Shown: positions 33,780 to 43,022 of the stretch, piece by piece
How positions within the stretch are numbered: position 1 is the stretch's first letter
Layout of the letters: every line of letters starts with the position of its first letter
Assembly: GCA_947498815.1 (NCBI GenBank)
Contig: CANMLU010000017.1
Coordinates: 31,220 to 95,219 of the forward strand
Direction: 5' to 3'
DNA: 64,000 bases
DNA from: an uncultured Aquimarina sp.
Lineage (GTDB): Bacteria; Bacteroidota; Bacteroidia; Flavobacteriales; Flavobacteriaceae
Notes under the pieces: generated by a model
What the model saw: only the letters and a program-made list of their open reading frames with translations
Told to the model about the DNA's origin: nothing
Database searches by the model: none
Position numbers and translations under genes: made by a program

Positions 33780-36047
33780 ATGGCATTCGATATCGACATG
33801 ATTAAAAAGGTGTATAGCCAAGTAGCTGATCGCGTTAATGCAGCACGCAAAGTTACTGGAAAACCTTTAACACTGGCAGAGAAGATTTTATACTCACACC
33901 TTTGGGATGGTAAACCAAGTACGGCATTTACAAGAGGAAAAGATTATGTGGACTTTGCGCCCGATCGTATCGCTTGTCAGGATGCAACTGCACAAATGGC
34001 ATTATTACAGTTCATGCAGGCAGGAAAAAATAAAGTTGCAGTGCCTACAACAGTACATTGTGATCATTTGATTCAGGCAAAGTCTGGAGCCAAAGAAGAT
34101 TTGAAATCTGCAAATGCAACAAGTTCAGAAGTTTTCAATTTTTTAGAGTCGGTATCCGATAAATACGGAATCGGTTTTTGGAAACCTGGAGCAGGGATTA
34201 TTCATCAAGTAGTTCTTGAGAATTATGCATTTCCTGGTGGGATGATGATCGGTACCGATTCTCATACCGTAAACGCTGGTGGATTAGGAATGGTAGCTAT
34301 TGGTGTTGGTGGAGCAGATGCAGTAGATGTAATGGCAGGAATGCCTTGGGAGTTAAAATTTCCTAAACTAATAGGTGTAAAATTAACCGGCAAATTATCG
34401 GGTTGGACGGCACCAAAAGACGTGATTTTAAAAGTAGCCGAAATTCTTACTGTAAAAGGAGGAACTGGAGCTATCGTAGAATATTTTGGCCCTGGAGCGA
34501 TATCAATGTCATGTACAGGTAAAGGTACTATTTGTAATATGGGTGCAGAAATTGGTGCTACTACATCGACCTTTGGTTATGATGATTCTATGGAGCGCTA
34601 TTTGCGAGCTACAGATCGTGCAGATATTGCGGATGCTGCTAATAAGGTGAAAGAACACCTTACTGGAGATGCCGAGGTATATGCAAATCCAGAACAGTAT
34701 TTTGATCAAGTAATCGAAATTAACCTATCCGAATTAGGACCATTATTAAATGGACCTTTTACTCCAGATTTATCAACGGCAGTTGGTAATTCAATGACCG
34801 ATAAAGCAAAAGCTAATGATTGGCCATTAAAAGTAGAATGGGGTCTAATTGGTTCGTGTACAAACTCTTCATATGAAGATTTGTCAAGAGCATCCTCTAT
34901 TGCACAACAAGCAATTGATAAAGGTTTAAAAATGAAAGCAGAATTGGGAATTAACCCAGGTTCTGAACAGGTGCGTTATACTGCCGAGAGAGATGGACTA
35001 TTAGATATTTTCGAAAAGCTAGATGCTAAAATATTTACCAATGCATGTGGACCCTGTATTGGACAATGGGCAAGATACAGTGATCCAAAAAATGCACCAA
35101 AAAATAGTATTGTTCATTCTTTTAACAGAAACTTTGCTAAGCGTGCAGATGGTAATCCTAATACACATGCTTTTGTTGCATCTCCAGAGTTGACTGCAGC
35201 GATTGCAGTTGCAGGGCGTTTGGATTTCAATCCATTAACGGATACGTTAATCAATGAAGATGGGCAAGAGGTTATGTTTGATGAACCAACTGGATGGGAA
35301 TTACCTCCAAAAGGTTTTGAAGTTGAAGATGCGGGTTACTTAGCACCACAAGAAGATGGATCAAAAGTGAATGTTGTAGTAGATCCTAATTCTGAACGTC
35401 TTCAATTGTTAACACCTTTTGAGCCAATTGGTAATGAGATAAAAGGCGCAAAACTTTTAATCAAAGCTTTCGGAAAATGTACAACTGATCATATATCTAT
35501 GGCCGGACCTTGGTTACGCTATAGAGGACACCTTGATAATATTTCTAACAACTGTTTAATAGGAGCTGTTAATGCATTTGGTAAAAAAACAAATTTTGTT
35601 AAAAACCAATTAACAGGAGAATTTGGCGGTGTGCCAGATACAGCAAGAGCATATAAAGCTGCTGGTGTGCCTACAATTGTAGTGGGGGATCATAATTATG
35701 GCGAAGGTTCTTCTCGAGAGCATGCAGCAATGGAACCAAGACATATAGGTGTTGTGGCAGTAATTGTAAAATCATTTGCTCGTATACACGAAACAAACCT
35801 TAAGAAACAAGGAATGTTAGGGCTAACATTTATAAACGAAGCAGATTATGATTTAATAAAAGAAGATGATACATTCAATTTCACGGATTTAAATCAATTT
35901 GCACCAGGTAAGCCATTAACTCTTGAGGTTGTTCATGCCGATGGATCTAAAGATACCATCAAATTGAATCATACATATAACGATTCCCAAATTGAATGGT
36001 TTAACGAAGGATCTGCATTGAATTTGATTAAAAAAGAGAATGCATAA
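33780..36047 (+). CDS. acn: Aconitate hydratase (mitochondrial-type)
   Basis: Converts citrate to isocitrate in the TCA cycle through a [4Fe-4S] cluster. The three cluster cysteines are in [10 protein letters not shown] and [10 protein letters not shown]. Other landmarks are [13 protein letters not shown] near the start and [21 protein letters not shown] in the swivelling domain. The length (755 aa) and motif set are closer to the mitochondrial-type enzyme than to bacterial AcnA or AcnB, as usual in Bacteroidota. It is monocistronic with a strong terminator. Confidence 0.96.
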   Translation: MAFDIDMIKKVYSQVADRVNAARKVTGKPLTLAEKILYSHLWDGKPSTAFTRGKDYVDFAPDRIACQDATAQMALLQFMQAGKNKVAVPTTVHCDHLIQAKSGAKEDLKSANATSSEVFNFLESVSDKYGIGFWKPGAGIIHQVVLENYAFPGGMMIGTDSHTVNAGGLGMVAIGVGGADAVDVMAGMPWELKFPKLIGVKLTGKLSGWTAPKDVILKVAEILTVKGGTGAIVEYFGPGAISMSCTGKGTICNMGAEIGATTSTFGYDDSMERYLRATDRADIADAANKVKEHLTGDAEVYANPEQYFDQVIEINLSELGPLLNGPFTPDLSTAVGNSMTDKAKANDWPLKVEWGLIGSCTNSSYEDLSRASSIAQQAIDKGLKMKAELGINPGSEQVRYTAERDGLLDIFEKLDAKIFTNACGPCIGQWARYSDPKNAPKNSIVHSFNRNFAKRADGNPNTHAFVASPELTAAIAVAGRLDFNPLTDTLINEDGQEVMFDEPTGWELPPKGFEVEDAGYLAPQEDGSKVNVVVDPNSERLQLLTPFEPIGNEIKGAKLLIKAFGKCTTDHISMAGPWLRYRGHLDNISNNCLIGAVNAFGKKTNFVKNQLTGEFGGVPDTARAYKAAGVPTIVVGDHNYGEGSSREHAAMEPRHIGVVAVIVKSFARIHETNLKKQGMLGLTFINEADYDLIKEDDTFNFTDLNQFAPGKPLTLEVVHADGSKDTIKLNHTYNDSQIEWFNEGSALNLIKKENA

Positions 36048-36072
36048 AAAATAAGTGAAACTCATATTTTGA

Positions 36073-36110
36073 AACTCTCAAGGAAGTTAATCTCTTTGGG
36101 AGTTTTTTTA
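36073..36110 (+). terminator. Terminator of the aconitase gene
   Basis: AACTCTCAA (36073-36081) pairs with TTGGGAGTT (36096-36104) with one G-T pair, followed by TTTTT. Confidence 0.85.
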
Positions 36111-36156
36111 TGAATTAATGTAAGGACTTTCAGTGTTTTGCGATCTAATTAGGTAA

Positions 36157-36170
36157 CTAACATCTTAAAA
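36157..36170 (+). promoter_or_regulatory. Candidate Crp/Fnr half site upstream of the regulator gene
   Basis: CTAACATCTTAAAA differs at one base from the motif at 36860-36873, which is part of a full palindrome before the next gene. It ends 10 nt before the Crp/Fnr-type start codon, so autoregulation is possible. Confidence 0.35.
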
Positions 36171-36180
36171 CACAATCATC

Positions 36181-36849
36181 ATGAGTGCTATCTGGTTTTT
36201 TGAAGACGCAAATCTTTTTAAAGTATTGTGCCCTCATAAATTTAAAAAGTATAAAAAAGATCATGATTTCGACGCTTATAGAAAAAACGATTACATCTAT
36301 TTTGAAGAAGATTTTGCTAATAAGGTTTATCTTATCGAGAAAGGAAAAGTAAAAATAGGATATTATGCCGAAGATGGGCATGAGATCGTTAAAGCAATAC
36401 TGACTAGGGGAGAAATTTTTGGAGAAAAGGCAATTCTTGGAGAAAATAAAAGAACAGAATTTGCACAATCGGTAGAGAATACAACATCGATTTGCCCTAT
36501 CGGAGTCGAAACCATGCATGATCTTATGCGAGATAATCAATCCTTCAGTTTGAGGATATATAAATTTATTGGTTTGCGCTTTAGACGTTTAGAAAGAAGA
36601 CTTCAATTACTTCTTTTTAAAGATACCAGAACCAGGTTATTAGAATTCCTGGACGAACTTAAAGAAGATTATGGGCATTGTTGCCCAGATACTGGTGATA
36701 TGGTTATTGAGCATCCATATACCCAAAAAGATATTGCTAATTTAATAGGAACCTCAAGACCCACCTTAAACATTATTCTTAACGAATTAAAAGAATCTAA
36801 TATCATCGACTTCAATAGAAAGGAGATCAGATTAAAAATTGTTGCTTAG
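36181..36849 (+). CDS. Crp/Fnr-family transcription regulator
   Basis: Residues ~30-125 are a cyclic-nucleotide-binding-like domain (VYLIEKGKVKIGYYAEDG, GEIFGEKAILGEN). A dimerisation helix follows, then a winged helix-turn-helix (YTQKDIANLIGTSRPTLNIILNELKE) with the recognition helix TSRPTLN. It lacks the N-terminal cysteine cluster of FNR and the full cAMP-contact set of Crp, so its ligand is unknown. It is followed by a repeat lipoprotein that it may control through the palindrome between them. Confidence 0.92.
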   Translation: MSAIWFFEDANLFKVLCPHKFKKYKKDHDFDAYRKNDYIYFEEDFANKVYLIEKGKVKIGYYAEDGHEIVKAILTRGEIFGEKAILGENKRTEFAQSVENTTSICPIGVETMHDLMRDNQSFSLRIYKFIGLRFRRLERRLQLLLFKDTRTRLLEFLDELKEDYGHCCPDTGDMVIEHPYTQKDIANLIGTSRPTLNIILNELKESNIIDFNRKEIRLKIVA

Positions 36850-36859
36850 TGTTAGATGG

Positions 36860-36877
36860 CTAACATTTTAAAATGTT
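36860..36877. promoter_or_regulatory. Candidate Crp/Fnr-type operator palindrome
   Basis: AACATTTTAAAATGTT (36862-36877) is a perfect 16-bp palindrome, extended to the left by CT. It overlaps a second inverted pair (TGTTAG 36850-36855 with CTAACA 36860-36865). It lies 46 nt upstream of the lipoprotein gene and just after the regulator gene. Confidence 0.45.
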
Positions 36878-36922
36878 GGATGTCAATATTTTTATGATCT
36901 AATAATCATAAAAACAAAAGCA

Positions 36923-38335
36923 ATGTTTAAAAAATTAATTATAGGGGTTTTGGCAATAGGTTTTGTCGCTATCTCTTGTAGTGATGACGATGATAGCGCA
37001 CCAGTAGTTAATGCCGGAACCATATCTGGTGGTCCCTTTTCATTTAATGTAGACGGAGAGCCTGATTTTGTATCAGGTATTACTTTGGATGCCACAAGCG
37101 CTTCTGGTGCAAACAGTACATGGGTAATAACCGATGACTCTGGTAATATTTTAGGAGCACCTCCAACGATAGAAGCAGTCGAAGGCGTTAATTTTGATGA
37201 TGCTGGAGCTGGTTCTTGTTTTATCTGGTATGCACGTTACGAGGATAACTCAAATCTTGCAACAGCGACTACAGTAGATGAGATAGATGGAACATTTGAC
37301 TTATCAAATTCTATTGAAGTAGTTCGTAATCAAGTTACCAATGCTGGTAAAATTTCTGGTGGCCCGTTTTCTTTTGATGTTGATGGTGAGCCCGACTTTG
37401 TTATGGGTATTATTTTGGATGCTACCAACGCCTTTGGCACAAATAGTACTTGGGTAATTACAGATGAGGCAGGTAATATTTTAGGAGCACCTCCAACATT
37501 GGAGGCGGTCGAAGGTGTTAATTTTGATGACGCTGGAGCCGGTTCTTGTTTTATCTGGTATGCACGCTATGAAGATGACTCAAATCTTACTACGGCTGCT
37601 GCTGTTGCAGGGATTACAGGAACATTCGATTTATCAAATTCTTTGGAAGTAGTGCGCAATCAAGTAACAAATGCAGGAAAAATTTCTGGAGGTCCATTTA
37701 CTTTTCCGGTTGATGGAACCGCAGATTTTGTTTCAGGAATTACATTGGATGACACAAATGCATTTGGTACAAATAGCACTTGGGTGATTACAGATGAGGA
37801 TCTTAATATTCTTGGGTTACCACCTACATTAACAGATGTAGAAGGCGTTGACTTTAATGCTGCAGGTCCAGGTACTTGTTTAATTTGGTACCTGCGTTTC
37901 GAAGATGGTCTACAAGGAGCAGAAATGGGAATGAATGCTGGTGATTTACAAGGAATGTTTGATCTATCAAACTCAATTGAAGTAATTCGTACATGCGATG
38001 CCAATGCAGGTACTATCTCTGGAGGTCCATTTAATTTTGTTAAAGACGGAACTCCCGATAATGTGAGCGGAATAACGTTAGACGCAACAAATGCATCGGG
38101 AACCAATAATACTTGGGTGATTACTGATGATGCAGGCGTAATTCTTGGATTGCCTGCTACATTAATGGATGTTGAAGCTGAGAACTTTGATGCCGCTCCG
38201 GTAGGTACATGCTTGATTTGGTATTTGCGTTTCGAAGATGGACTTGAAGGCGCAGTAGTGGGTATGAATGCCAATGATCTTAAAGGATGTTTTAGTTTAT
38301 CAAATTCGATTGAAGTAGTACGAAGTGCTCCATAA
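36923..38335 (+). CDS. Surface lipoprotein with four ~110-residue tandem repeats
   Basis: The lipobox SC is followed by SDDDDS, an acidic export signal seen on surface-exposed Bacteroidota lipoproteins. Four repeats follow from residue 30 to the end. Each begins NAGxISGGPF, contains SGITLD...TWVITD..NILG and C(F/L)IWY.R(Y/F)E, and ends FDLSNSIEV(V/I)R. Repeats 1 and 2 are nearly identical, repeats 3 and 4 form a second subtype with CLIWYLRFEDGL. This module is found in large adhesin-like proteins of marine Bacteroidota, where its role is unknown. No enzyme motif is visible. Confidence 0.83.
   Translation: MFKKLIIGVLAIGFVAISCSDDDDSAPVVNAGTISGGPFSFNVDGEPDFVSGITLDATSASGANSTWVITDDSGNILGAPPTIEAVEGVNFDDAGAGSCFIWYARYEDNSNLATATTVDEIDGTFDLSNSIEVVRNQVTNAGKISGGPFSFDVDGEPDFVMGIILDATNAFGTNSTWVITDEAGNILGAPPTLEAVEGVNFDDAGAGSCFIWYARYEDDSNLTTAAAVAGITGTFDLSNSLEVVRNQVTNAGKISGGPFTFPVDGTADFVSGITLDDTNAFGTNSTWVITDEDLNILGLPPTLTDVEGVDFNAAGPGTCLIWYLRFEDGLQGAEMGMNAGDLQGMFDLSNSIEVIRTCDANAGTISGGPFNFVKDGTPDNVSGITLDATNASGTNNTWVITDDAGVILGLPATLMDVEAENFDAAPVGTCLIWYLRFEDGLEGAVVGMNANDLKGCFSLSNSIEVVRSAP
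37010..38335 (+). repeat. Four tandem ~330-bp coding repeats
   Basis: Units begin at about 37010, 37340, 37670 and 38003. Units 1 and 2 are also alike at DNA level (for example TTTTAGGAGCACCTCCAAC occurs in both), which points to recent duplication or gene conversion and could make copy number variable. Confidence 0.75.
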
Positions 38336-38399
38336 TGATATAATAAAATATACATTCGAACTGAAATACTATCAGTTTAGTTTGTTTTTTGTTAGTTTT

Positions 38400-38424
38400 A
38401 AAGCGCAATCTCTGATTGCGCTTT
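38400..38424. terminator. Terminator after the repeat lipoprotein
   Basis: AAAGCGCAATC (38400-38410) and GATTGCGCTTT (38414-38424) form a perfect 11-bp stem with a 3-nt loop. A T-rich stretch follows. Confidence 0.85.
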
Positions 38425-38443
38425 ATTAATTTATATAACTTTG
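38416..38443 (+). promoter_or_regulatory. Candidate promoter of the TlpA-like gene
   Basis: TTG (38416-38418), 17 nt, then TAACTTTG (38436-38443). The -33 part overlaps the right arm of the preceding terminator. The ATG is at 38499. Confidence 0.5.
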
Positions 38444-38498
38444 TAAGCTTATTTAAATTTTGGGAACCAATTACTATCAAATAATTTTATAGAAATCC

Positions 38499-39059
38499 AT
38501 GAAATTCAATAAAAAGAATGTATCGAATGCCCTTTTCGTAATCCTATTAATATTATTTTTTATACCAAATACTAGAGGCATGATGCAAATATTTCTTACA
38601 AGAATCTTCAGCTTCAGCCCAGGAGTGGTTCATGTTGAAGAAAGGAAACAAGTGGCTACATATGATTGGAAATTGCATGGAGTGAATACCGAGTCTATTA
38701 ACTTTGCCGCAGCCAAAAATAAAGTCGTTTTGATTAATTATTGGGCTACCTGGTGTGCACCTTGCATTGCAGAGATGCCGTCATTACAAAAGTTGTATAA
38801 TGATTATCAAGAAAAAGTTGTGTTTTTGTTTGTAACAAACGAGGTAGATGAGGATATTTCAAAATTTATGAATGCTAAAAAATATAATTATCCTGTCTAC
38901 AGGTCATTATCAGAGCATCCCAAACCTTTTATAAATAGCCCTATTCCTCAAACATATCTTCTAGATAAAAAGGGAAATATTGTTATCGATAAAACTAATG
39001 CAGCAAATTGGAATAGTGATAAAGTAAGGGAAACTATAGACAAGCTATTAGCAGAATAG
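38499..39059 (+). CDS. TlpA-like thioredoxin-fold protein
   Basis: An N-terminal membrane anchor (ALFVILLILFFIPNTRG) is followed by a thioredoxin fold with the active site WATWCAPCIAEMPSLQ (CAPC) and a cis-proline loop SPIPQTYLLDKKG. TlpA/ResA-type proteins reduce or resupply disulfides in the periplasm, often for cytochrome c. Substrates here are unknown. The gene is convergent with crtZ, with only 6 bp between stops. Confidence 0.9.
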   Translation: MKFNKKNVSNALFVILLILFFIPNTRGMMQIFLTRIFSFSPGVVHVEERKQVATYDWKLHGVNTESINFAAAKNKVVLINYWATWCAPCIAEMPSLQKLYNDYQEKVVFLFVTNEVDEDISKFMNAKKYNYPVYRSLSEHPKPFINSPIPQTYLLDKKGNIVIDKTNAANWNSDKVRETIDKLLAE

Positions 39060-39065
39060 GCTGAA

Positions 39066-39515
39066 CTACTTTTTAAAGTACTTAAACGGAACAAACAACA
39101 TCCCAAAGCATTCTCCTTTTTCTTTTCCAATATTTTTATGGTGAATCTTATGGGCTCTTCTTACACCTTTGGCATACCAATTATTAGCATTTCTAAAGAG
39201 TTTGAATCTTTGATGAATGAAAACATCGTGCACAATAAAATACGCAATACCATAAGCCAAGATTCCTAAACCAATAGGTATACCTATCCAAAATGTTTGA
39301 GAATTATGGAATAGAATACAGGACATACTTACTATTGCATAAAATACAAAGAAAAAATCGTTTCGCTCCCACCAGCTTCCGTGATCCTTGTGATGGTGGT
39401 CTTTATGTAGCGACCATAAAAAACCGTGCATCACGTATTTATGCGTAAACCATGCCATAAATTCCATAATTCCGAAGGCGGTAAGAAAGACTAATATTTG
39501 AATGATGATTTTCAC
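39066..39515 (-). CDS. crtZ: Beta-carotene hydroxylase
   Basis: An integral-membrane di-iron enzyme that adds 3-hydroxyl groups to beta-carotene to give zeaxanthin. The histidine motifs HKYVMH, HKDHH, HDVFIHQR and HKIHH are all present among four membrane helices. The GTG at 39515 (VKIIIQ) gives the usual N-terminus; the ATG at 39533 would add six residues. Last gene of the carotenoid operon, 26 bp beyond crtB's stop (8 bp if the ATG is used). No lycopene cyclase gene lies beside it. Confidence 0.9.
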   Translation of the reverse strand: MKIIIQILVFLTAFGIMEFMAWFTHKYVMHGFLWSLHKDHHHKDHGSWWERNDFFFVFYAIVSMSCILFHNSQTFWIGIPIGLGILAYGIAYFIVHDVFIHQRFKLFRNANNWYAKGVRRAHKIHHKNIGKEKGECFGMLFVPFKYFKK

Positions 39516-39541
39516 GTAAAAAATTTTAAACAAAAATACGG

Positions 39542-40381
39542 CTAAATTAGGTTTAATCTATAATCAAAATACGATTTAGCAAGTAAACCGAATTTTTGAT
39601 AATTCGGAACTCTTATTCGAGTATTCTTTATCTCCAATGATGGTGTTTTTTTGAGTTTCTTCAATAACTTTCTGTAATATATAAAAGCAGTATATACTCC
39701 AAATTTTGCTTCAACCGGTAACTTCAAGATTCCTTTAAGGCCTTTTTCAAAATCTTCTTCTATTTCTTTTATGATTCTAAGTTTTGATTCTTCATCTAGT
39801 TTATTGAGGTCCGTATTAGGGAAATAAGTTCTATCAAGATCTTCATAATCAGCTTTTAAGTCTCTTAAAAAGTTTACTTTCTGAAAAGCAGAACCAAGAT
39901 GCATAGCACTTTGTTTTAGTTCGTTATATTGTTCTTCATCACCTTTTACAAAAACTTTTAAGCACATTAACCCAACGACATCAGCAGATCCATAGATATA
40001 TTCTTTATACTCCTGATCTGTTAAATATTTGGTTTTATGCAGATCAAGTCGCATACTTTTCATAAAAGCTTCATATAATTCTGGTTGGATATTATACTGA
40101 TGAACTGTTTGTTGAAATGCATTGAGTATAGGGTTTAGACTAATTCTGTTTTCGATAGCCTTGTACATTTCTGTTTCAAAATCATTAAAAAGTAGCTCTT
40201 TGTTATAATCATGGAAGGTATCTACAATTTCATCCGCAAATCTTACAAAACCATAGATGTTATAAATATCTTGGCGTATAGAATCGGACAGCATTTTTGA
40301 TGCCAAAGAAAAAGATGTGCTGTAAGAGTTAGTAACTATTTTACTACAATTATAGGACACTGTGTCAAAGATAGCTTTCAT
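39542..40381 (-). CDS. crtB: Phytoene synthase
   Basis: Joins two geranylgeranyl-PP to form phytoene. Key residues are the Asp motif ADEIVDT (residues ~50) and the second RDLKADYEDLDRTYFP. The 279-residue length is standard. It lies 29 bp after crtI in the same operon. Confidence 0.93.
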   Translation of the reverse strand: MKAIFDTVSYNCSKIVTNSYSTSFSLASKMLSDSIRQDIYNIYGFVRFADEIVDTFHDYNKELLFNDFETEMYKAIENRISLNPILNAFQQTVHQYNIQPELYEAFMKSMRLDLHKTKYLTDQEYKEYIYGSADVVGLMCLKVFVKGDEEQYNELKQSAMHLGSAFQKVNFLRDLKADYEDLDRTYFPNTDLNKLDEESKLRIIKEIEEDFEKGLKGILKLPVEAKFGVYTAFIYYRKLLKKLKKTPSLEIKNTRIRVPNYQKFGLLAKSYFDYRLNLI

Positions 40382-40410
40382 GTGATAGGGTTTAAGAATT
40401 TGTGCTTGGT

Positions 40411-41904
40411 TTATGTAGTTATGAGTTTTGGTTTTATAGCTTGTTTGTATTCGGCTTCAATTAATCCTGCTACCAATTTTCCAGAAATCAATGATGGAGG
40501 CACACCAGGCCCTGGAACAGTAAGTTGCCCCGTGAAAAATAAATGCTCTACTTTTTTACTTTTCAACTTGGGTCTTAGGAAAGCGGTTTGAAAAAGGGTA
40601 TTCGCCATCCCGTATGCATTTCCTTTATAAGAATTATACTCTGATATAAAATCTTTTACACAAAAGGACTCTTTAAAGATAATATTATTTTTAACACTTT
40701 GATGTGTAAGATCTTCGAAACGAGTTATGATTTTATTAAAATATGTTGTTCGTAACTCCTCGGTATCTTCGATTCCTGGGGCTAAAGGAATTAGGAAAAA
40801 ACCATTTTCTTTTCCTGTGGGAGCACTATTCGGATCCGTTAACGAAGTAAAGTTTGCATAAAAAAGTGGTTCATCTGGCCATCTGGGATGGTCGTAAATA
40901 TCTTTTGCATGGGCATCAAAATCCGTATCAAAAAATAAGTTATGGTGATGAACGTTTTTTAATTTTTTATCAAAACCTACGTAAAAAAGTAGGGAAGAAG
41001 GTGCAAAGGTTTTGTTTTCCCAATATTTCTCGGAATACTGTCGATACTCATTATCGAGTAATGTTTCTCCATGGTGATAATCTGCTCCACATAAAACTAT
41101 ATCCGATTCAATTGTTTCGGCATGAACAACTACACCTTTTGATTTTCCATTTTCCACGATGATTTTTTCGACCGCCGCCTCTGTTTGAATTTTTACCCCT
41201 AGGGATTTTGCTAATTTTGCCATTCCTAGTATTACTTCATACATTCCACCTTTGGGGTGCCAGGTACCTAATCCAAAATCTGCATAATTCATGAAACTAT
41301 AAAAAGCCGGCGTATCGCTGGGTTTTGCACCCAAAAATAACACAGGAAATTCAAGTATCTGGATAAGTTTTTCGTTTTTAAATTCCTTGCGAACTTCTTT
41401 TGATATAGTACTGAAAAATTGACCAATACGCAGCATCGTCTCTTTGGTAACAAGCTCCAACGGAGAAACTCCGGGTCTGTAAACAAGATTTTTAATAGCT
41501 ATATCATAATTGTTTTGTGCCGTTTTAATAAACTTTTTGAGTTTATGAGAACTTCCTTTTTCTTCGGTTTCGAATGCACAATATATTTTTTCTAAAGTAT
41601 CTTCGATTTGTATAGATTCGTAATTTTTAAAGAATACCTTATAGGCAGGGTTTAATTTTTCAAGAGTATAAAAATCGGATACTGATGTATTAAAATCATT
41701 AAAGAAATTTTCAAATACATCGGGCATCCAATACCAAGAAGGGCCAATGTCAAAAGTAAACCCCTCCTTTTTTAGTTGTCTTGCTCTACCGCCAACTGTG
41801 GAGTTTTTTTCAAAAATAGTAACATCATAACCCATTTGTGCCAAATAACAAGAAGCAGAAAGAGACGAAAATCCAGAACCAATGATTGCTATTTTTTTTG
41901 GCAT
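40411..41904 (-). CDS. crtI: Phytoene desaturase
   Basis: A FAD-dependent enzyme that converts phytoene to lycopene. The dinucleotide-binding GSGFSSLSASCYLAQMG and EKNSTVGGRARQ are at the N-terminus, and the C-terminal signature VPGPGVPPSLISGKLVAGLI is present. 497 residues is normal for CrtI. First enzyme of the operon, 28 bp after the regulator gene. Confidence 0.94.
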   Translation of the reverse strand: MPKKIAIIGSGFSSLSASCYLAQMGYDVTIFEKNSTVGGRARQLKKEGFTFDIGPSWYWMPDVFENFFNDFNTSVSDFYTLEKLNPAYKVFFKNYESIQIEDTLEKIYCAFETEEKGSSHKLKKFIKTAQNNYDIAIKNLVYRPGVSPLELVTKETMLRIGQFFSTISKEVRKEFKNEKLIQILEFPVLFLGAKPSDTPAFYSFMNYADFGLGTWHPKGGMYEVILGMAKLAKSLGVKIQTEAAVEKIIVENGKSKGVVVHAETIESDIVLCGADYHHGETLLDNEYRQYSEKYWENKTFAPSSLLFYVGFDKKLKNVHHHNLFFDTDFDAHAKDIYDHPRWPDEPLFYANFTSLTDPNSAPTGKENGFFLIPLAPGIEDTEELRTTYFNKIITRFEDLTHQSVKNNIIFKESFCVKDFISEYNSYKGNAYGMANTLFQTAFLRPKLKSKKVEHLFFTGQLTVPGPGVPPSLISGKLVAGLIEAEYKQAIKPKLITT

Positions 41905-41932
41905 AATAAAATTATTGATGATGTGTTGTATG

Positions 41933-42829
41933 TTAAAGTTCCGCTATTAAATCACTAATAGAACTAAAATAGCGATGATTTGGTGCACTACTTCTTGAGA
42001 TATGCATGATTTGTTTTCCGAGCACCCAGAATTCTCTTTCTTTTTCCGTACAAATAATCTTATTGAAATTTGCTACATATTTTTCTATGTTATCTTTTTC
42101 AGGTTTTACGGTAAAATAAGATACAAATACCGTGTTCTCATGAAAAGATAACATATTAGGAAGGCTGTCCAAGGGAATACTAGGACCTAAATAGATTGCT
42201 CTATATCCATGTAAAAGGATTTCATAATTAACATATAGAAGACCTAATTCATGAATTTCATTTTCTGGTAAAAATAAGATAAAAGCTTTATCGCTTTTTG
42301 AAGGCTTAGAATATTGAAGTTTCTCTATATTGAGTAATAATTTTTGCTTTATTAAATTGGTAACAAAATGCTCGTGAGCTGGGCTTATAGTATCTGTTTG
42401 CCATAGTAAACCTATTTCTTTTAATAAGGGAATAAATACATCAACAAATATTTGTTTAAAATTCCTTTTTACTTCTAATTGCTCATAAGTCCCAAGGAAA
42501 AGCTCAATATCAAAATTGAGCATAGCAATTTTAAAAGAATTAATTGCTTGACTTTTTGTACTATTATCGGTTACTATACTTCTTACATATTCATTAATTT
42601 CTGTTTCATTTAACTTAGAAATTCTTGAAATTTTGTAGCCACTATTAACCAAATATGTAACATTTAATAGCTTCTGAAGACTTTTTAAATTATAGGTTCG
42701 AATGTTAGTTTCTGTACGGTCTGGTGATAGTAAATTATATCTTTTTTCCCATATCCTTATCGTATGTGCTTTAATGCCACATAGATTTTCTAGGTCCTTA
42801 ATACTAAAAGTTTGTTTAACGTTGTTCAC
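41933..42829 (-). CDS. MerR-type regulator with cobalamin-binding domain (CarH-like)
   Basis: An N-terminal MerR winged helix (IKDLENLCGIKAHTIRIWEKRYNLLSPDR) is followed by a helical bundle and a B12-binding Rossmann domain. CarH-type landmarks are kept: the capping motif W-x9-EH (LWQTDTISPAHEH) and the lower-ligand motif E-x-H-x-x-G (EIHELG). In CarH these bind adenosylcobalamin, and light breaks the tetramer off DNA. The GTG at 42829 (VNNVKQTF) matches relatives; an ATG at 42853 is close to the transcription start and less likely. It heads the crt operon, and probably controls it by light. Confidence 0.86.
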   Translation of the reverse strand: MNNVKQTFSIKDLENLCGIKAHTIRIWEKRYNLLSPDRTETNIRTYNLKSLQKLLNVTYLVNSGYKISRISKLNETEINEYVRSIVTDNSTKSQAINSFKIAMLNFDIELFLGTYEQLEVKRNFKQIFVDVFIPLLKEIGLLWQTDTISPAHEHFVTNLIKQKLLLNIEKLQYSKPSKSDKAFILFLPENEIHELGLLYVNYEILLHGYRAIYLGPSIPLDSLPNMLSFHENTVFVSYFTVKPEKDNIEKYVANFNKIICTEKEREFWVLGKQIMHISRSSAPNHRYFSSISDLIAEL

Positions 42830-42850
42830 CTTTGTGTAAAAATGTTTAAA

Positions 42851-42858
42851 CAAAATTA
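42851..42858 (-). promoter_or_regulatory. -7 promoter box of the carotenoid operon
   Basis: TAATTTTG on the minus strand, followed by the palindrome GTTTAAAC near the start site. The TTG at 42883-42885 is 24 nt away, longer than the usual 17-23. The spacing implies the ATG at 42853 is too early to be the start. Confidence 0.4.
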
Positions 42859-43022
42859 GACAAAAGAGTTTGTTTATTTTTTCAATAATTGTTAAAAAAA
42901 TAACTATTACTGTTAAAAAATTAAGATTTAATGGTGATAATATAAATATTATACCCGTTTGGATGTTTAGTTCTTAATTTCTTACACATCTTGATTCGAT
43001 ATTGAAAACTACAGGAAGAATT

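Noticed and set aside
36157-36540. 127-codon minus-strand frame
   Set aside because: Antisense to the Crp/Fnr-type gene and its motif-bearing frame.
37660-38355. 231-codon minus-strand frame opposite the repeat lipoprotein
   Set aside because: It mirrors the repeats of the real gene on the other strand and has no signal or motif of its own.
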